Positions 22,001-30,941 of a DNA stretch of 32,048 bases are shown here, piece by piece (the stretch's first letter is position 1; the number at the start of each line of letters is the position of its first letter). The notes below the pieces were generated by a model, which made no database searches, was not told the origin of the DNA, and was given only the letters and a program-made list of their open reading frames with translations. The DNA is from an uncultured Pelagibacteraceae bacterium. Its GTDB lineage: Bacteria > Pseudomonadota > Alphaproteobacteria > Pelagibacterales > Pelagibacteraceae. Location of the stretch: contig CABZDS010000010.1 of assembly GCA_902524595.1 (NCBI GenBank), positions 1 to 32,048 of the forward strand, given 5' to 3'. The translations under genes and the position numbers were made by a program.

Positions 22001-23293
22001 CTAAATTTTCTTAAATTCGTTTAAATTATTTGGTTCATCTATTGGTTCAGTTGATGGATTAAGTTCTATACCGGCTGGAGTAATCGTTTGTGGCATAGGT
22101 GCAAATTGTGAATCTGGGTTATCTCCAGACTCTCTAATTTGCATTCTATATATTCCAAATAAACCAATAAACGAGTGAAATATAATTAAGAAAATAAAAA
22201 ATCCATTTTCTCCTAAAAATTCCATAAACAATGAGCACATAAAAGGACCACAAATTGCACCAAGTCCAAAGACAAATTGTAATCCTGCTCCTGCCGCTAC
22301 AAATTTTTCTTTTGGTATAAAATCATTTGTGTGTGCAAAAATTAATGCAAACATTGGTAGACTACAAAAAGAAAAACACATTATACAGATATAAAAAAAT
22401 ATTTTTGATGTAGCTAAACCTGCAGGCATATACATTTGACCCGAGGAAATAATCGCCAAAAAACAAAATAAAGCAGCTCCAAATGTTGTATAAATAATTA
22501 CAATTCTTCTATCTAAAACATCTGATAATTTTCCTATTGGCCATTGAGATATAGCTCCGGATATAGCAAATAAAAAGGTTACTATTGATACTTCTAAAAT
22601 ACTAAAATTCATCGATGTAGCATAAACTGCAATCAATGAGAAAACAGCTGAATGGGATATTCCAATTAAAAAAGAACTTACAACACCAAAAGGCGATGAT
22701 TTATAAACTTCCTTTAGCTTCATACCTGATATTTTTTTAAAGTTTGGAGCTTTTCTTTTCGTTAATAATATTGGAACAAGAGACAATGACATAAATAAAG
22801 AGATCAGTATAAAAGGTTGAAAGTTTTCTGGTTTACTAAAGTTTATGAAAAACATTCCAATCGCCATAGAGGCATACATAACAATCATATAGATAGATAA
22901 AACACTACCTCTATTCTTATTTGTAGATCTATCGTTTAACCAGCTTTCAGCAATTGTATAAAGACAAACCATGCTAAATCCAGAAATCATTCTAAGCACA
23001 AACCATGAAATAGGATTTACAAAAATAGAGTGTAATAAGATCACAATTGAAGTGACAGAAGCAAAAGCTGCGAATACTCTAATATGCCCAACTCTATAAA
23101 TTAATGATTGTATAATTTTTGCTCCAATAAAATATCCAACAAAATATCCAGAAAATAAAAAACCTGTCGATGATAGACCAAAATTTTCTTTAACTGCTCT
23201 AACACCTAAAAGAATACCTTGAAAACCATGAGCGAGCATTATAAATGCCATACCCATAAAGAGAGCCCAAGAGTTTTTTATAATTTTGTTCAT
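22001..23293 (-). CDS. MFS transporter (YcaD-like)
   Basis: A 430-residue major facilitator with twelve predicted helices. Seen: the long helix 1 LFMGMAFIMLAHGFQGILLG, helix 2 with GYFVGYFIGAK, the loop 2-3 arginine-containing LIYRVGHIRVFA, MISGFSMVCLYTIAESWLND (a stretch strongly typical of the YcaD branch, split here at 20 residues), and in the second half QWPIGKLSDVLDRR. The C-terminal 45 residues are soluble and Pro-rich (FAPMPQTITPAGIELNPSTE). The substrate is not known. The gene is 70 bases after the EamA gene in transcription order and may start its own unit. Confidence 0.88.
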   Translation of the reverse strand: MNKIIKNSWALFMGMAFIMLAHGFQGILLGVRAVKENFGLSSTGFLFSGYFVGYFIGAKIIQSLIYRVGHIRVFAAFASVTSIVILLHSIFVNPISWFVLRMISGFSMVCLYTIAESWLNDRSTNKNRGSVLSIYMIVMYASMAIGMFFINFSKPENFQPFILISLFMSLSLVPILLTKRKAPNFKKISGMKLKEVYKSSPFGVVSSFLIGISHSAVFSLIAVYATSMNFSILEVSIVTFLFAISGAISQWPIGKLSDVLDRRIVIIYTTFGAALFCFLAIISSGQMYMPAGLATSKIFFYICIMCFSFCSLPMFALIFAHTNDFIPKEKFVAAGAGLQFVFGLGAICGPFMCSLFMEFLGENGFFIFLIIFHSFIGLFGIYRMQIRESGDNPDSQFAPMPQTITPAGIELNPSTEPIDEPNNLNEFKKI

Positions 23294-23363
23294 AAAATTA
23301 GCGGTGTTTATGGGCGATCTAATTTTAAATCAAGACAAATTTGTGACAAAAAGAAAAATAATT

Positions 23364-24230
23364 TTATTTAGAAGAAGATTTTAATTTTAGATAAGAGTGA
23401 ACAGCTATAGTGAATATAATTACCAGTCCACCAACTATTGTCTCTATACTCGGCTGTTCTTTGATAACTAACCAAACCCAAATGGGTCCTAAAATGGTCT
23501 CTAGAAGAAAAAAAAGATTAACTTCTTCGGCAGGTATAAATCTTGGAGCAATCGTCACCAAAACGAATGGTATTGCTACACACAAAATACACATTAAAGG
23601 TATATATATCAGGTCTTTTTCAACTAACTCATAACTTTCAACGAAAAAGAGAGCAAATAGAGCTACTGTAAGCTTACCAACAACTGCTGAAGGTAGCAAA
23701 TCTCTATCTTTTGCCGACCTGATTATTACCGCGTTGGTGGCGAGTCCAAAAGCTGTTGTTATACCCATGAGATCACCAAATAAGTTACCCATCTCTAGAG
23801 AGTCGTAGAATATATATATTACAGCTACTAAAGTAATAGCTATAGCTATCCAAGTCTTTTTATCGGGAAACTCTTTTAAAAATATTGCACCAAGGATTGC
23901 CGAAAGCATGGGTGCCATTGCAATCATTATTAATGTATTTGCTACATTTGTATTTTGGATTGAAATTATAAATGTGATGTTACAAATCGAAAAACTTATA
24001 ATATAAAAAATACCAGCATAACCAACATTCAAAAATGCTTTAATAAAGTTTTTTTTATAAAATATAAGAAGTCCAATTAATACAGCTACAAATGGTATCG
24101 CACCTCTATAAAACAATAATCCCCAAGTATCTATCGAAGATAATCTTATAAAAAGTGAATCTGGTGTGATAAATATCACAGCTATAAATGCAAGGGATGA
24201 TCCTTTTTGCTGATTTGACAAATTTTTCAA
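23364..24230 (-). CDS. EamA/DMT family transporter, copy 2
   Basis: A 288-residue ten-helix carrier with two EamA repeats. Typical pieces: FITPDSLFIRLSSIDTWGLL, FYRGAIPFV, NTNVANTLIMIAMAPMLSAI followed by GAIFLKEFPDKKTW, and in repeat 2 FIPAEEVNLFFLLETILGPI, WVWLVIKEQPS and TIVGGLVII. It resembles copy 1 at 13826 in general plan but is clearly a different subfamily. It begins with TTG at 24230, directly after the gshB stop (TAG at 24231-24233) with no gap. Because of this link a glutathione- or thiol-related substrate is worth considering, but there is no sequence proof. Confidence 0.9.
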   Translation of the reverse strand: MKNLSNQQKGSSLAFIAVIFITPDSLFIRLSSIDTWGLLFYRGAIPFVAVLIGLLIFYKKNFIKAFLNVGYAGIFYIISFSICNITFIISIQNTNVANTLIMIAMAPMLSAILGAIFLKEFPDKKTWIAIAITLVAVIYIFYDSLEMGNLFGDLMGITTAFGLATNAVIIRSAKDRDLLPSAVVGKLTVALFALFFVESYELVEKDLIYIPLMCILCVAIPFVLVTIAPRFIPAEEVNLFFLLETILGPIWVWLVIKEQPSIETIVGGLVIIFTIAVHSYLKLKSSSK

Positions 24231-25163
24231 CTATAAACCTTTCCAAAAAGTCTTAGCCAAGTTTATCTGAGATAAATCAAAATATGTTTTTATACCTGTT
24301 GGTGATGTTACGTTTATATCTCCATTTAACTTTCCATCAATGAAGTCTATTCCTGCAAAGTAAATTCCGTCTTTCTTAATTTTTTTTGCAATAATATTTG
24401 AAACTTTCAGCTCTTTATCACTTAAAAATGCAACTTTAGGTTTTGCACCTTTGCTCATATTACTCAATATTGATCCTGATTTTGGAACTCTAGATATGGC
24501 TCCACAAACTTTACCATTTATAATAAAAACTCTTTTATCGCCAAACTTAATTTTACTTAGGAATTTTTGGCACATGATATGACCATGTTTTTTCAATATT
24601 TGTTTAATTTTTAATACATTAAGCTTTCCTGAAATAAGATTTATATCATTACCACCATAACTATGAATAGGTTTAATTATAATCTTTTTATGTTTTTTTA
24701 AAAATTTTTTAATTTCAAACAAATCTTTTGTAAATATTGTATCTGTCATAAAGTTTTTAAAATTTAATGAATAAAATTTTTCTGAAATATTTCTTACGGA
24801 GGTAGGATCATTAATTATTCTTGTTTTATCTTTTATTCTATCCAATATTAATGTTGTTGAAATATATTCCAAGTTAAATGGCGGATCTTGTCTTATTAAA
24901 ATATATTTTGTAAAGGATAAGTCCAATTTTGATTTTTTTAAAATTTTATAAAATTTCTTTTTTGAATAATCAATTTTTATAAAGTATCCTTCGCTTACAG
25001 TTTTTCCTCTTATATTTGATATATTTTCTGGATAATAATAAAATAATTTATAACCCCTGTTTTGAGCTTCATGAGCTAAAAAAATAGTAGTATCTGTTTT
25101 GATATTTAACTTTTTTAAATTATCACCTTGTATAGCAACAATTTTATTGGTCATATAAATCAT
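24231..25163 (-). CDS. gshB: Glutathione synthetase
   Basis: A 310-residue ATP-grasp enzyme that joins gamma-glutamylcysteine and glycine. The N-terminal domain has YILIRQDPPFNLEY and INDPTSVRNISEK, both typical. ATP-binding residues lie in IIIKPIHSYGGNDINLI, and DKRVFIINGKVCGAISRVP, the SNMSKGAKPKVAFLSDKE segment and GDINVTSPTG complete the fold. The first Met of the protein may be residue 4 (MTNK, at 25154); both starts overlap the end of gshA by about 11-20 bases. Genes gshA and gshB are coupled, so the whole glutathione route is encoded here. Glycine is its substrate, one more link to glycine metabolism in the window. Confidence 0.94.
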   Translation of the reverse strand: MIYMTNKIVAIQGDNLKKLNIKTDTTIFLAHEAQNRGYKLFYYYPENISNIRGKTVSEGYFIKIDYSKKKFYKILKKSKLDLSFTKYILIRQDPPFNLEYISTTLILDRIKDKTRIINDPTSVRNISEKFYSLNFKNFMTDTIFTKDLFEIKKFLKKHKKIIIKPIHSYGGNDINLISGKLNVLKIKQILKKHGHIMCQKFLSKIKFGDKRVFIINGKVCGAISRVPKSGSILSNMSKGAKPKVAFLSDKELKVSNIIAKKIKKDGIYFAGIDFIDGKLNGDINVTSPTGIKTYFDLSQINLAKTFWKGL

Positions 25164-26439
25164 TCAAATTTTCAGAATTTGAATACTTACTTATTATATT
25201 ATCGGCATTTGTTTTTTTATTTTTTACAATCTTTTCTAAGTGATTTAAAAACTTAACCTCACTTAATTTTTTTCTATTTAAAAAATCTCTCTTTTTTAAT
25301 CCTGACTTAGATATGTCTATTAGTCTCTCTGCCCAATACGAAATATCCTTGCCCATCAAATTTGTTTTTAAACCATTTTTAGGTGCATTTTTATAAGCTG
25401 AAAGCACCTCACCAACTTCCCAATTTTTAATTAAATCTAAAGCTTCTTCTAGATTTCCATAGAGCAATCCGGTGAATAGGGCAGGACCAGCACACAAACA
25501 TTCCCATCCACACGCATCCATTGATCTTAATTCGATATATTGTTTTAATCTGTTCTCTGAAAATATTGTTCCTAAATGTGTATCAAGATCATTAGTACTA
25601 GGAATTTTATTTCCAATTTCTTTAATTTCTCCATTCATAAAGTTTTTAAATAAATATTTTTTTCCAGATATATAATTACCTTCACTTTGTAAAAATAAGA
25701 TTGGATAATTCATAATATAATCTGCATATTTTTCAAAATTTACATCTTTTAAAAAAAACTCAGGCAATCCACCTCTAGACGTTTCTTGCCAAACTTTAGA
25801 TCTGTAAGATAAATATCCACTATTACTTTTTTCAACTATAGAGGAATTTGCAAAAAGTCCGATAGATATTGGAACTAAATTATTTGCCAACTTAAATTTT
25901 TTAATAAAATCTTCTTCTGAGGTATAATCTAAATTTAATTGCGTACCTGCAGTTTTATACATCATATCCAAACTTAGTTTTCCTCCAACAGGCATATCTT
26001 TCGTCATAACCTCATACCTTTTTTTTGGATTATTAGGTATATCTTCAAGTTTAGATATAGGATCATATCCAGAGCTTACTATTTTAAAATCTAATTTTTC
26101 AATTACCTGCTTTAACTCAAATAAATATTCATGAGATTCAGCACAAGCTTCGTGAATATTATTTAATTTTGCTCCAGATAGCTCTATTTGATTGCCAGGC
26201 TCCAAAGTAATACTTTTACCATTCTTAGTTAACGCTATTGGATTTTTTTCCTCAAAAATAGGTTTCCATCCAAACTCATATAAATTTTCAAACATTTTCT
26301 TGATTTTGGAATAATCAATTCTCGTATTTGTTTTTTTATCAAAAATAAATTTTTCATGCTCAACTCCAATCTTTAAATTAGATTTATCTTTTGAGCCTGA
26401 CTTAAAATGTTCTATTATTTGTTCCTTTATTTCTATCAT
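25144..26439 (-). CDS. gshA: Glutamate-cysteine ligase, plant/alphaproteobacterial type
   Basis: A 431-residue enzyme of the GCS2 / plant-type family, catalysing the first step of glutathione synthesis. Seen: NLKIGVEHEKFIF (residues about 20-32), LEPGNQIELSGA, FKIVSSGYDPISK, RYEVMTKDMPVGGKLSLDMM, GTQLNLDYTSEEDF, FLKDVNFEKYADY, and RLKQYIELRSMDACGW near the substrate pocket. Length is normal for the family. The gene start shares one base with the upstream yyaL stop (TGATG), and its end overlaps gshB, so translation of the three is coupled. There is no evident regulation apart from this. Confidence 0.94.
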   Translation of the reverse strand: MIEIKEQIIEHFKSGSKDKSNLKIGVEHEKFIFDKKTNTRIDYSKIKKMFENLYEFGWKPIFEEKNPIALTKNGKSITLEPGNQIELSGAKLNNIHEACAESHEYLFELKQVIEKLDFKIVSSGYDPISKLEDIPNNPKKRYEVMTKDMPVGGKLSLDMMYKTAGTQLNLDYTSEEDFIKKFKLANNLVPISIGLFANSSIVEKSNSGYLSYRSKVWQETSRGGLPEFFLKDVNFEKYADYIMNYPILFLQSEGNYISGKKYLFKNFMNGEIKEIGNKIPSTNDLDTHLGTIFSENRLKQYIELRSMDACGWECLCAGPALFTGLLYGNLEEALDLIKNWEVGEVLSAYKNAPKNGLKTNLMGKDISYWAERLIDISKSGLKKRDFLNRKKLSEVKFLNHLEKIVKNKKTNADNIISKYSNSENLNDLYDQ

Positions 26440-28388
26440 CAGCTAATATTGTTTTCTTTTAAATAATCTTCGATTTCCTTTATATTACTTAATTTGTTAG
26501 AGCAAGTTTGATTTTTACATATAACAATTTTTGCCTCTTTTTCCTCATTATCTTGATATTTAAATGTTGCTCTTGTAAAAAATTTTTTTTGTAAAAACTT
26601 TTTTATATTATTATCTAAATTTTGCTTTCCATGAATTGTAAAAGATATACTTTCATTACAAATATCTAATGATTTAACAAAACTAAACATTTGTGCAAAG
26701 TTAGAGTTTAAAACTTGGTGGAAACTTTTCTTTAGAATATCAATTTTTTCAAACCATATTTTATCGCTAGTTATAATATATAGCTTGTTGCATAAGCTTA
26801 AATATACGCTATTTCCGTTTGGTATATTATTATCATTTAAATCCACCGGCTGTACAAAAAGATCATTATCTAAGATTTTATTTTTTTGCATTAATCCTGA
26901 TTTTTTATCAAAGAAATATTCCCAGGTTTTTATTAATATATCTTTTGCTTTTTCGATGTATTTAACGTCACCATCTAATTCATAAATAGTTATCAAAAGA
27001 CTTGCATAATATACGTAATCTTCCAAAAAAGCGTCAATCTCTGTGTCTTGATAGCAATGAAAAATTTTGTCTGACAAATATTTTTCTAATATATTTATAC
27101 TTAATAAAGTATTTTGTTTTAATTCTTCATTATCAGTTACTAGGGATGAAAGAAGGAGTGTTTCTAATAAAAAACAATTCTGATCAGTTTGAGATTTATC
27201 GTCAAATAATGGTTTAGCACGTTCTTTTCTTTTATCTAACAATGCTTTTTTTATATTTAAAATTTCTTTAGTGTCGTCATTGGAAAGATTACTTTTATTT
27301 TCTATTAAAATATTATTGCCTTCAAAATTTCCTTCTTCAGTTAAAATATATTTTTTTGCAAATAAATTAAATTTAGGGCCCAGAATATTTTTTAGTTCTA
27401 AATAATTCCATACATAATATTTTCCTTCGGCACCGTCACTATCAGCATCATATGCTGACCCATAAAGATCAAAATTATTTTTAAATTCTGAATTGATAAA
27501 ATTTATAGTTTGCTCTAACTTTCCTTTATAATAAAGATTGTTAGTATTTTGAAAGAACTTATTTAACAATCCGATATATTGAATATTATCATAAAGCATT
27601 TTTTCAAAGTGAGGGACGATCCAATTTTCATCAACAGTATATCTTGCTATACCACCAGCTAAATGATCATACATTCCTTTTGAAGAAATATTATAAAGCA
27701 AAGTCTCAACTGGATTGAAGTATTCCTCTTTTCCTGTTTTTAAATAAAAATAAAACATTGCGTCAAATAAATAAAATTGGGGAAATTTAGGAGCTCCTTT
27801 GAAGCTTCCATTATCTTTATCAAGGTGTTGTATAATTTTTTCTAAAAATGGTTCTAATGGCTGATTTAGAACTGCTGATCTTTGATTGATCTTACCAAAT
27901 ATTTCTTGCATTTGGGGAGCTTGATCAAGAATTTTTTGTCTATTTTTATTATATACATCAGATACATTATTTAAAACTTTTTGAAAATCTGGTCTTCCAT
28001 GCATTTCTTTTGGAGGAAAATAAGTTCCACCAGTGAAGGGAACTCCATTTTCATCAAGAAACATCGATAAAGGCCAACCTCCCTGAGTTCCTGTAAGAAT
28101 AGATAAACTTCTTTGAAAAACATAATCTAAATCAGGTCTTTCTTCTCTATCAACTTTTATGTTTATAAATTTTTTATTCATTATTTTTGCTGTTTGGTCG
28201 TCTTCAAAACTCTCATGTGCCATCACATGACACCAATGACAACTTGCATATCCAATACTTAGAAATATTGGTTTCTTTTCTTTTTTTGCTTGTTCTAAAC
28301 TTTCTTTATTCCAAGCAAACCAATTTACAGGATTGTCTTTATGCTGCTTTAAATATGGACTTTTCTCTCCCTTAAGTTTGTTAGTCAT
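26439..28388 (-). CDS. YyaL/DUF255 thioredoxin-domain protein (SSP411 / SPATA20-like)
   Basis: A 649-residue protein of the COG1331 family. The N-terminal thioredoxin-like domain (about residues 1-165) has the family signature SPYLKQHKDNPVNWFAW, the active pair Cys50-His-Trp-Cys53 in YASCHWCHVMAHESFE, and KVDREERPDLD. The rest resembles the alpha/alpha-toroid of N-acylglucosamine epimerase-like proteins: GGIARYTVDENWIVPHFEKM, YGSAYDADSDGAEGKYYVW. It is shorter than many homologues at the C-terminus, which ends CSNKLSNIKEIEDYLKENNI. Its true substrate is not known. Position before gshA-gshB and a redox active site suggest thiol chemistry. It starts 15 bases after the HD gene. Confidence 0.93.
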   Translation of the reverse strand: MTNKLKGEKSPYLKQHKDNPVNWFAWNKESLEQAKKEKKPIFLSIGYASCHWCHVMAHESFEDDQTAKIMNKKFINIKVDREERPDLDYVFQRSLSILTGTQGGWPLSMFLDENGVPFTGGTYFPPKEMHGRPDFQKVLNNVSDVYNKNRQKILDQAPQMQEIFGKINQRSAVLNQPLEPFLEKIIQHLDKDNGSFKGAPKFPQFYLFDAMFYFYLKTGKEEYFNPVETLLYNISSKGMYDHLAGGIARYTVDENWIVPHFEKMLYDNIQYIGLLNKFFQNTNNLYYKGKLEQTINFINSEFKNNFDLYGSAYDADSDGAEGKYYVWNYLELKNILGPKFNLFAKKYILTEEGNFEGNNILIENKSNLSNDDTKEILNIKKALLDKRKERAKPLFDDKSQTDQNCFLLETLLLSSLVTDNEELKQNTLLSINILEKYLSDKIFHCYQDTEIDAFLEDYVYYASLLITIYELDGDVKYIEKAKDILIKTWEYFFDKKSGLMQKNKILDNDLFVQPVDLNDNNIPNGNSVYLSLCNKLYIITSDKIWFEKIDILKKSFHQVLNSNFAQMFSFVKSLDICNESISFTIHGKQNLDNNIKKFLQKKFFTRATFKYQDNEEKEAKIVICKNQTCSNKLSNIKEIEDYLKENNIS

Positions 28389-28403
28389 GTTTTTTTTTAA
28401 AAA

Positions 28404-28961
28404 TTAGTGATGATAAAAAGGTTTTCTATCAAATATCTTTTTCACTATTGGTTTAAACTCTTCTAAAGACATAGATTTGTAATTAGGATCAAAAGACGAT
28501 TGATCATATTTTTCACAAAAATCAACTGTATCTTGATAATATTTATGATCTTTGAATTTATCTCTAGCATTTCTGTCTCCACCTAAATGATGAGCACTGT
28601 AATAGGTTTGAAAAAGTCCGTGATGAAGTATTATCCAATATGTTTTTTCTGAAACATAAGGTCTGATTATTGACGCTGCATATTGAGAATGATTCATGGG
28701 TGCTAAATCATCTCCAATGTCATGAAGTAAAGTTGCCACAACCATCTCTTCACTTTCACCATTCATGAATGCTCTTGTTGCTGCCTGTAATGAATGTTCT
28801 AATCTAGTTATTTGATAACCCTCAAGAGTTGTAGTTTGACTTGCAAGATATTTAAGTAATCTATCTGCAGTATCTCGTTCAAAATTTTTTTCATACTTTT
28901 CTAATAATTCATAATCCTCTTTTGAACCATTTTTCATTTCAGTAAAATTTACTTTTTTCAT
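28404..28961 (-). CDS. HD-domain protein, possible di-iron oxygenase or phosphohydrolase
   Basis: A 185-residue HD-superfamily protein, COG4341-like. Possible metal ligands are His56 (RLEHSLQAA), His80-Asp81 (TLLHDIGDD), His91 (PMNHSQYAA), His113 or 114 (IILHHGLFQTYY) and Asp153 (CEKYDQSSFD). A six-ligand set like this, with two extra histidines between HD and the last Asp, is what PhnZ and MIOX-type mixed-valence di-iron oxygenases have, while simple HD phosphohydrolases have four. Tyr49 in EGYQITRLEH sits where PhnZ has its active-site loop. The substrate is unknown. It follows purF with a TAATG overlap. Confidence 0.82.
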   Translation of the reverse strand: MKKVNFTEMKNGSKEDYELLEKYEKNFERDTADRLLKYLASQTTTLEGYQITRLEHSLQAATRAFMNGESEEMVVATLLHDIGDDLAPMNHSQYAASIIRPYVSEKTYWIILHHGLFQTYYSAHHLGGDRNARDKFKDHKYYQDTVDFCEKYDQSSFDPNYKSMSLEEFKPIVKKIFDRKPFYHH

Positions 28962-30403
28962 TAATTGCTCGATCCTGTGCTTAATAAAGATAATTGTGTA
29001 ACTTTATCTTCCCCAAGTTCGTCAATTATTTTGACGGGATAATCGCCAGTAAAATGATGATCAGTTAACTGAGGATACGCTTCATTTCTCTTATCAAAAC
29101 CTATTCCTCGATATAAGCCATCTAAAGTTAAAAATTTAAGTGATTGTGCTTTTATAAATTCTTTTATTTCATCTACTGATTTGTTTGCTGCTAATAGTTC
29201 TTTTTTAGTAGGCGTATCAACACCATAAAAATCCGGATATTTTATTTCCGGACTAGCTATTCTAACATGTATCTCTTTAGCACCATTATCATATAACATT
29301 TTTACAATCTTTGATGAAGTTGTCCCTCTAACTAAAGAGTCGTCAACCAAAATAATTTTTTTGTTTTTTATAACTGAAACATTTGCATTTAATTTTAACT
29401 TAACACCTAAACTTCTAATTTGTTGTGATGGCTCGATAAAAGTTCGACCAACATAATGGTTTCTTATTAAACCTAAATCAAAATTTATTTTTTTCTCTTC
29501 TGCATAACCTAATGCAGCAGCATTTCCAGAATCTGGCACTGGTACAACCAAGTCAGCATCTAAATTATCTTCTTTAGCCAACTCAGCTCCAAATCTTTTA
29601 CGATATTCATATGCTGTTTTACCGTTTAAAATACTATCTGGTCTTGAAAAATAAATATATTCAAACACACATGGTCTTACTTTTTTTTGAGGGAATGGCT
29701 TAATACTTTTTAGTTCATCATCTTCTACATAAACAATTTCACCATTTTTAACTTCTCTAACAAATTTTGCACCAATAATATCAAAAGCACAGGTTTCAGA
29801 TGCAAAAACATAAGAGTTTTTCAATTTTCCTATAACCAAAGGTCTAATTCCATAAGGATCTCTTACACCAATAAGTGTATTTTGTGTCATCATAACTAAT
29901 GCATATCCTCCTTGAATTTGAAATAGAGCATCAATAACTTTATCAATTGTCTTTGGTCTTTTTGATTTAGCTATAAGTTTTACTATTGTTTCTGTATCTG
30001 ATGTTGTGTAAAAAATTGACCCTTCATCAACCATTTTATTTCTGAGTGTTATTGCGTTAGTTAGATTACCATTATGTGCTACACCAATTCCACCTGAATT
30101 AGTATCAGCAAAGAATGGCTGCACATTTCTAAGAGCAGTTCCTCCAGTTGTAGAATATCTATTGTGACCTATAGCGTAATTTCCTGGCAAGTTTTTTAAA
30201 ACTTTCTCATCATTAAAGTTGTCACCAACCAGACCAAATCTTTTTTCAGAGTGATATTTTTCCCCATCAAATGATACAATTCCACAACCCTCTTGTCCTC
30301 TATGTTGTAACGCATGAAGTCCTAAAGCGGTTAAGGTTGATGCTTCTGGTGTATTGCTTATACCAAAGACAGCACATTCCTCCTTCAACTTAGGATTATA
30401 CAT
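28961..30403 (-). CDS. purF: Amidophosphoribosyltransferase
   Basis: A 480-residue class II glutamine amidotransferase making 5-phosphoribosylamine from PRPP and glutamine, the first step of purine synthesis. The ATG at 30403 is preferred: it puts the catalytic Cys at residue 10 (KLKEECAVFGI), which becomes N-terminal when the short propeptide is removed. An ATG at 30430 would add nine residues and overlap cvpA more. Seen: ALQHRGQEGCGIVSFDG, HNRYSTTGG, YTTSDTETIVKLI, RDPYGIRPLV, the PRPP loop VDDSLVRGTTSSKIV and PQLTDHHFTGDYP near the end. It overlaps cvpA at its start by 8 bases and the HD gene at its stop by 1 base. Confidence 0.96.
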   Translation of the reverse strand: MYNPKLKEECAVFGISNTPEASTLTALGLHALQHRGQEGCGIVSFDGEKYHSEKRFGLVGDNFNDEKVLKNLPGNYAIGHNRYSTTGGTALRNVQPFFADTNSGGIGVAHNGNLTNAITLRNKMVDEGSIFYTTSDTETIVKLIAKSKRPKTIDKVIDALFQIQGGYALVMMTQNTLIGVRDPYGIRPLVIGKLKNSYVFASETCAFDIIGAKFVREVKNGEIVYVEDDELKSIKPFPQKKVRPCVFEYIYFSRPDSILNGKTAYEYRKRFGAELAKEDNLDADLVVPVPDSGNAAALGYAEEKKINFDLGLIRNHYVGRTFIEPSQQIRSLGVKLKLNANVSVIKNKKIILVDDSLVRGTTSSKIVKMLYDNGAKEIHVRIASPEIKYPDFYGVDTPTKKELLAANKSVDEIKEFIKAQSLKFLTLDGLYRGIGFDKRNEAYPQLTDHHFTGDYPVKIIDELGEDKVTQLSLLSTGSSN

Positions 30404-30941
30404 CTTGAACTTTTTCTTTAGCATCTTCATATTGTTTTTGATTTGGAAATACCTTTATAAGATACATACTACCTTTTTCAACCCAAGGAAATGTTAAAGA
30501 ATCTTTTAAATTTAACGGCCATTTTTTGCTATCGTAGACAACATCTAGAGCTGTAAACAAACAAACAATTAAAACATAGCTCTTAGCGATTCCAAAGAAA
30601 AAACCAAAAACTTTATCGACTGAACCTAATCCTGTGTAAGTAATTACTTTACTAATAGCTTTGTTTGCCAAGAGAATAAGGAATATTATTATAATAAATA
30701 ATGTTATTCCTAAAATTATATCAAGAACGTATTCACTATCTAAAATACCATCAAAATAAGGTTTTACTTTTGGAAACAAATAAATTGTTAAAATATAAGC
30801 CAATATCCATTTAGAAGCTGATAATAAACTTAAAACAAAACCTTTTCTAGATCCTTGAATTAAAAAAAAAATTGTTAATACAAAAAAAATATAATCAAAT
30901 AATGTTACTTGTATTAAAAAATCCTTAATAGCTTCAATCAT
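30396..30941 (-). CDS. cvpA: CvpA family membrane protein
   Basis: A 181-residue protein with four predicted membrane spans in the first 130 residues: LFDYIFFVLTIFFLIQGSRK, ASKWILAYILTIYLF, the ILGITLFIIIIFLILLANK segment and the KVFGFFFGIAKSYVLIVCLF segment. The GSRKGF turn and the DKVFGFFFG region are typical of CvpA, known for colicin V production in E. coli and for co-occurring with purF, as here. The C-terminal tail is soluble. Its start shares one base with the stop of the upstream RND gene (TAATG). Its role is not well established; an envelope-homeostasis function is the usual proposal. Confidence 0.93.
   Translation of the reverse strand: MIEAIKDFLIQVTLFDYIFFVLTIFFLIQGSRKGFVLSLLSASKWILAYILTIYLFPKVKPYFDGILDSEYVLDIILGITLFIIIIFLILLANKAISKVITYTGLGSVDKVFGFFFGIAKSYVLIVCLFTALDVVYDSKKWPLNLKDSLTFPWVEKGSMYLIKVFPNQKQYEDAKEKVQDV

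Noticed and set aside
28404..28961. A PhnY-PhnZ phosphonate pathway formed by the PhyH protein and the HD protein
   Set aside because: The two genes are about 9 kb apart in separate operons and no phosphonate transporter or aminotransferase is nearby. Family resemblance alone is not enough.
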